Assembly (NCBI GenBank): GCA_023395695.1
Contig: JAEWYJ010000343.1
Coordinates: 1 to 16,718, forward strand
From: Bacillota bacterium
Lineage (GTDB): Bacteria; Bacillota; Clostridia; Oscillospirales; Ruminococcaceae
Length of the DNA: 16,718 bases
Direction of reading: 5' to 3'
The stretch's first letter is position 1, and every line of letters starts with the position of its first letter. The notes beneath the pieces are model-generated. The model had not been told where the DNA came from. It saw only the letters and a program-made list of their open reading frames with translations, and searched no databases. Both the position numbers and the translations under genes were made by a program. Positions 14,883-16,718 of the stretch are shown here, piece after piece.

Positions 14883-14932
14883 GGCCTGTGCTTTGCGGCA
14901 GGCCTTTGTCCTTTGCCGCGCGCTCCGCGGCA
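14883..14932 (-). other. Tandem GC-rich hairpins between DUF1934 and argS
   Basis: On the transcript strand, TGCCGCG/CGCGGCA (14932-14926 and 14920-14914) is followed by GGCCTG/CAGGCC (14904-14899 and 14888-14883). The GCGGCA arm of the first can pair instead with a second TGCCGC copy at 14900-14895 inside the second stem, so the two layouts exclude each other. No U run follows, so neither is a standard terminator. I see no T-box features. Confidence 0.35.
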
Positions 14933-14948
14933 GGCGCTGGTTTATAAG

Positions 14949-15395
14949 TCAGTTTGCCTCCGGCTGTCTGCAGCCTTGCGGCGCCACCTTAATAATGACG
15001 CGGTTTTCGCTGGCCAGCGCGGTGTTAATGTCCATGGCATAGGAAAAATCCACCTCTCCGCCGTCCTCCGACAGCGTCGAGCGGATATCTCGCCCGTTAA
15101 TGCCCACCATAATCGCGCCGTATCCGGTGTCGTAGGAGCACTGATGGCGGCAGCCCTTTTCCACGATGAGCTGAGAATGGGTCAGCCCGGTGCGCTGCAT
15201 CGTCACGCGCCCCTGTTCGACATGCAGCGTAGTGCGGTGCCCTTCAAAGCCGGTGGTTTCGGTTTCGTCATAGCTCAGCCAGTAACCGTCGCTTTTTTTG
15301 TAAAAATCACCACAGGTCAACAGCTCTACAACATCCTTTTCACCGTTGACGTTATAGATGCCCTTAATGGTAATCATCGCTTCCTGTTTTAACAT
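14949..15395 (-). CDS. DUF1934 (YwiB-like) beta-barrel protein
   Basis: A 148-residue soluble protein matching the DUF1934/YwiB family of small lipocalin-like beta-barrel proteins, whose function is not established. Visible family traits are alternating strands, the early GIYNVNGEKDVVELLTCG stretch, YWLSYDETETTGFEGHRTTL, and a late DFSYAMDINTALAS segment. No signal peptide. Start: AAAGGAG lies 5 nt before ATG 15395; an upstream in-frame start at 15440 would overlap ddl and has no support. It begins 10 bp after the ddl stop and precedes argS by 104 bp, an order (YwiB-like then argS) also known from Bacillus. Co-transcription with ddl is likely. Confidence 0.85.
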   Translation of the reverse strand: MLKQEAMITIKGIYNVNGEKDVVELLTCGDFYKKSDGYWLSYDETETTGFEGHRTTLHVEQGRVTMQRTGLTHSQLIVEKGCRHQCSYDTGYGAIMVGINGRDIRSTLSEDGGEVDFSYAMDINTALASENRVIIKVAPQGCRQPEAN

Positions 15396-15405
15396 AAAAT
15401 CTCCT

Positions 15406-16464
15406 TTAAGCGCCGGTTTTTTCAGAGAGCGCCAGCTCAATCAGCCGGGTGAGCAGTTCACCGTAGGTCATGCCGGAAGCAATCATCATCTTGGGGTACA
15501 TGCTGATGGAGGTAAAGCCCGGCAGCGTGTTTATTTCGTTGAGCAGCACCGTTCCATCCTTTTTTACAAAGAAATCCACGCGGGCAAGGCCGCGGCAATT
15601 CAATGTGCGGTAGACAATAAGGGCCAGCTCACGCACGCGCACGGCGCTCTCTTCGGAAACGCAGGCCGGAATATACAGGCTGGCATGGTCGTTTTTATAC
15701 TTGGTGTCGTAATCGTAAAAGCCGCCGGGGCTGACAATTTCTCCGGTGGTAGGGGCGACAGGCTCAAGATTGCCCAGCACGGCGCATTCCACCTCCTGCG
15801 CGGCCACAAGCTCTTCGACAATGACGCGGCGGTCTTCGGCAAAAGCCAGCTTTAATGCAGCAAAAAAGCCCTCTGCGTCGTTGGCGCGCGAACAGCCAAC
15901 CGACGAACCGGAGTTGGCTGGCTTGACAAAGCACGGGTACCCAAGCGTGCGGGCCACCCGTTGCTCGGCTGCGGACAGCTCTTCCTCACGGCAAACCAGC
16001 TGCCATTTGGCCATCGGCACGCCGGCCTGCTCGGCCACAATGTGGGTATAAACCTTATCAAACCCAAGGGCCGAGGCGGTCACGCCACAGCCGACAAAGG
16101 GAATGCCCGAAAGAGCCATCAGACCCTGCAGTGCGCCGTCCTCGCAGTTTTGGCCGTGAACAGCAGGAAAAATAACATCAATTTTAAGGGTTCGCACGCC
16201 GTTTGGCTCAAACACCAGCAAACCGCGGGTATTGCGGTCGGGGGAAAGCACCGCCGGGGTAGCATTTTGCTGCCAGCCGTCGGCCGTCAGCCCTTCGGCG
16301 TCGCCGTGGTAAAGCAGCCATCGGCCCTCTTTGGTGATGCCGGCCAGCACCGGCTCAAAGCGGCTTTTGTCGATGTTGTTGATAATGGAAGCCGCACTTC
16401 GCAGCGACACCTCATGCTCGTTTGAAACGCCGCCGAATAAAATCAGAACAACGGTCTTGTTCAT
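15406..16464 (-). CDS. ddl: D-alanine--D-alanine ligase
   Basis: Joins two D-alanines with ATP to make the dipeptide used in peptidoglycan precursors (cytoplasmic, ATP-grasp family). The 352-residue protein begins MNKTVVLILFGGVSNEHEVS, with the N-terminal FGGxSxEHxVS signature, then VIFPAVHGQNCEDG (C where glycine is more usual), VKPANSGSSVG (ATP-binding loop), EELVAAQEVECAVLGN, the FYDYDTKY loop, and the metal-binding LNEINTLPGFT. The tyrosine in the omega-loop region favours D-Ala-D-Ala rather than the D-Ala-D-Lac (VanA-type) activity, so this looks like the normal housekeeping enzyme. Start: GAGGTGAT, an excellent anti-16S match, is 6 nt upstream of ATG 16464. First gene of the probable ddl-DUF1934-argS unit. 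Confidence 0.95.
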   Translation of the reverse strand: MNKTVVLILFGGVSNEHEVSLRSAASIINNIDKSRFEPVLAGITKEGRWLLYHGDAEGLTADGWQQNATPAVLSPDRNTRGLLVFEPNGVRTLKIDVIFPAVHGQNCEDGALQGLMALSGIPFVGCGVTASALGFDKVYTHIVAEQAGVPMAKWQLVCREEELSAAEQRVARTLGYPCFVKPANSGSSVGCSRANDAEGFFAALKLAFAEDRRVIVEELVAAQEVECAVLGNLEPVAPTTGEIVSPGGFYDYDTKYKNDHASLYIPACVSEESAVRVRELALIVYRTLNCRGLARVDFFVKKDGTVLLNEINTLPGFTSISMYPKMMIASGMTYGELLTRLIELALSEKTGA

Positions 16465-16490
16465 AAATTATCACCTCATTATGGTATTCT

Positions 16491-16519
16491 ATTCTAGCAC
16501 AACCGGTGCGATTACACAA
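16491..16519 (-). promoter_or_regulatory. ddl promoter, extended -10
   Basis: The minus strand reads TTGTGT (plus 16514-16519), a 17-nt spacer, then TAGAAT (plus 16491-16496) directly preceded by TGC, giving an extended -10. The predicted start is about 20 nt before the ddl ATG, so the leader is short. Confidence 0.65.
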
Positions 16520-16537
16520 TAAAAAAGCGGGTTGTGC
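16497..16537. repeat. Inverted repeat across the ddl promoter (possible operator)
   Basis: GCACAACC (16497-16504) and GGTTGTGC (16530-16537) are perfect 8-bp inverted arms separated by 25 bp. One arm abuts the -10 element, the other lies upstream of the -35, and the -35 itself lies between them. The 33-bp centre-to-centre distance is about three helical turns. This is consistent with a repressor operator or looping sites, but only the arms are visible. Confidence 0.4.
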
Positions 16538-16618
16538 CGGGGTTTTGGCGCCAAATATTGCAATTTTGGGCAAATGACTGTAAAAACGATAATTTACGCG
16601 TTCATTTTTTCTTTATAG

Positions 16619-16647
16619 ATGAAAAATTTCCCGTTTTATGATACACT
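16619..16647 (+). promoter_or_regulatory. Candidate plus-strand promoter pointing off the right edge
   Basis: ATGAAA (16619-16624, four of six), a 17-nt spacer and TACACT (16642-16647, four of six) preceded by TGA form a plausible extended -10 promoter. A following AGAAGG at the very end of the window (16706-16711) could belong to a gene starting just outside. The rest of 16538-16718 is AT-rich and holds nothing else I recognise. Confidence 0.4.
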
Positions 16648-16718
16648 ATTCAGTAATAAACAGATCGAATAAAAATCCTTTATTTTAAAATTCACTATTG
16701 CAAATAGAAGGTTTAATC

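Noticed and set aside
15406..16464. Possible vancomycin-resistance type D-Ala-D-Lac ligase.
   Set aside because: The FYDYDTKY loop keeps the tyrosine typical of D-Ala-D-Ala ligases, and no vanH/vanX-like neighbours are present.

Overview
The window looks like chromosomal DNA of an anaerobic Firmicute of the class Clostridia, most likely the Oscillospiraceae/Ruminococcaceae group. The reasons are a moderately GC-rich sequence with strong GGAGG-type ribosome binding sites, a parA-parB-serS block like those near the origin in Firmicutes, a type III pantothenate kinase, a YwiB-like gene between ddl and argS, and two ECF-type vitamin or precursor transporter S components. No plasmid, phage, insertion-sequence, CRISPR, tRNA or rRNA signal was seen.

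Layout. Left block, minus strand: parA, parB and the 5' part of serS, which runs off the left edge. A divergent intergenic region of about 315 bp carries back-to-back promoters. It is followed on the plus strand by coaX and an ECF S component that is probably a pantothenate transporter, ending at a terminator near 4300. A gene-poor stretch of about 600 bp follows, holding a promoter and a terminator-shaped hairpin. Then comes a plus-strand cassette of three closely spaced genes: a roughly 1,600-residue multidomain protein (HD domain, HEAT-like helical region, nucleotidylyltransferase, possible GNAT domain, phosphoribosyltransferase), a lactate/malate dehydrogenase-like protein, and a flavodoxin-like protein with a four-cysteine cluster. 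The cassette ends at a strong terminator shared with the convergent queT-like gene. queT has its own promoter and a highly structured leader of about 130 nt. To its right, on the minus strand, lie argS, a DUF1934/YwiB-like gene and ddl, probably read from a promoter upstream of ddl. A candidate plus-strand promoter points off the right edge.

How the genes fit together. Most of the window is housekeeping: chromosome segregation, two aminoacyl-tRNA synthetases, the first step of CoA synthesis with probable pantothenate uptake, queuosine-precursor uptake and peptidoglycan precursor synthesis. The three-gene cassette is the part I cannot assign to a known pathway and is the main candidate for undescribed biology. 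It combines nucleotide-handling domains with an NAD-binding dehydrogenase fold and a flavoprotein, which suggests synthesis, repair or turnover of a nucleotide-linked small molecule or redox cofactor. That is inference only. The second most interesting element is the structured leader of queT, a good candidate for a preQ1-type riboswitch.
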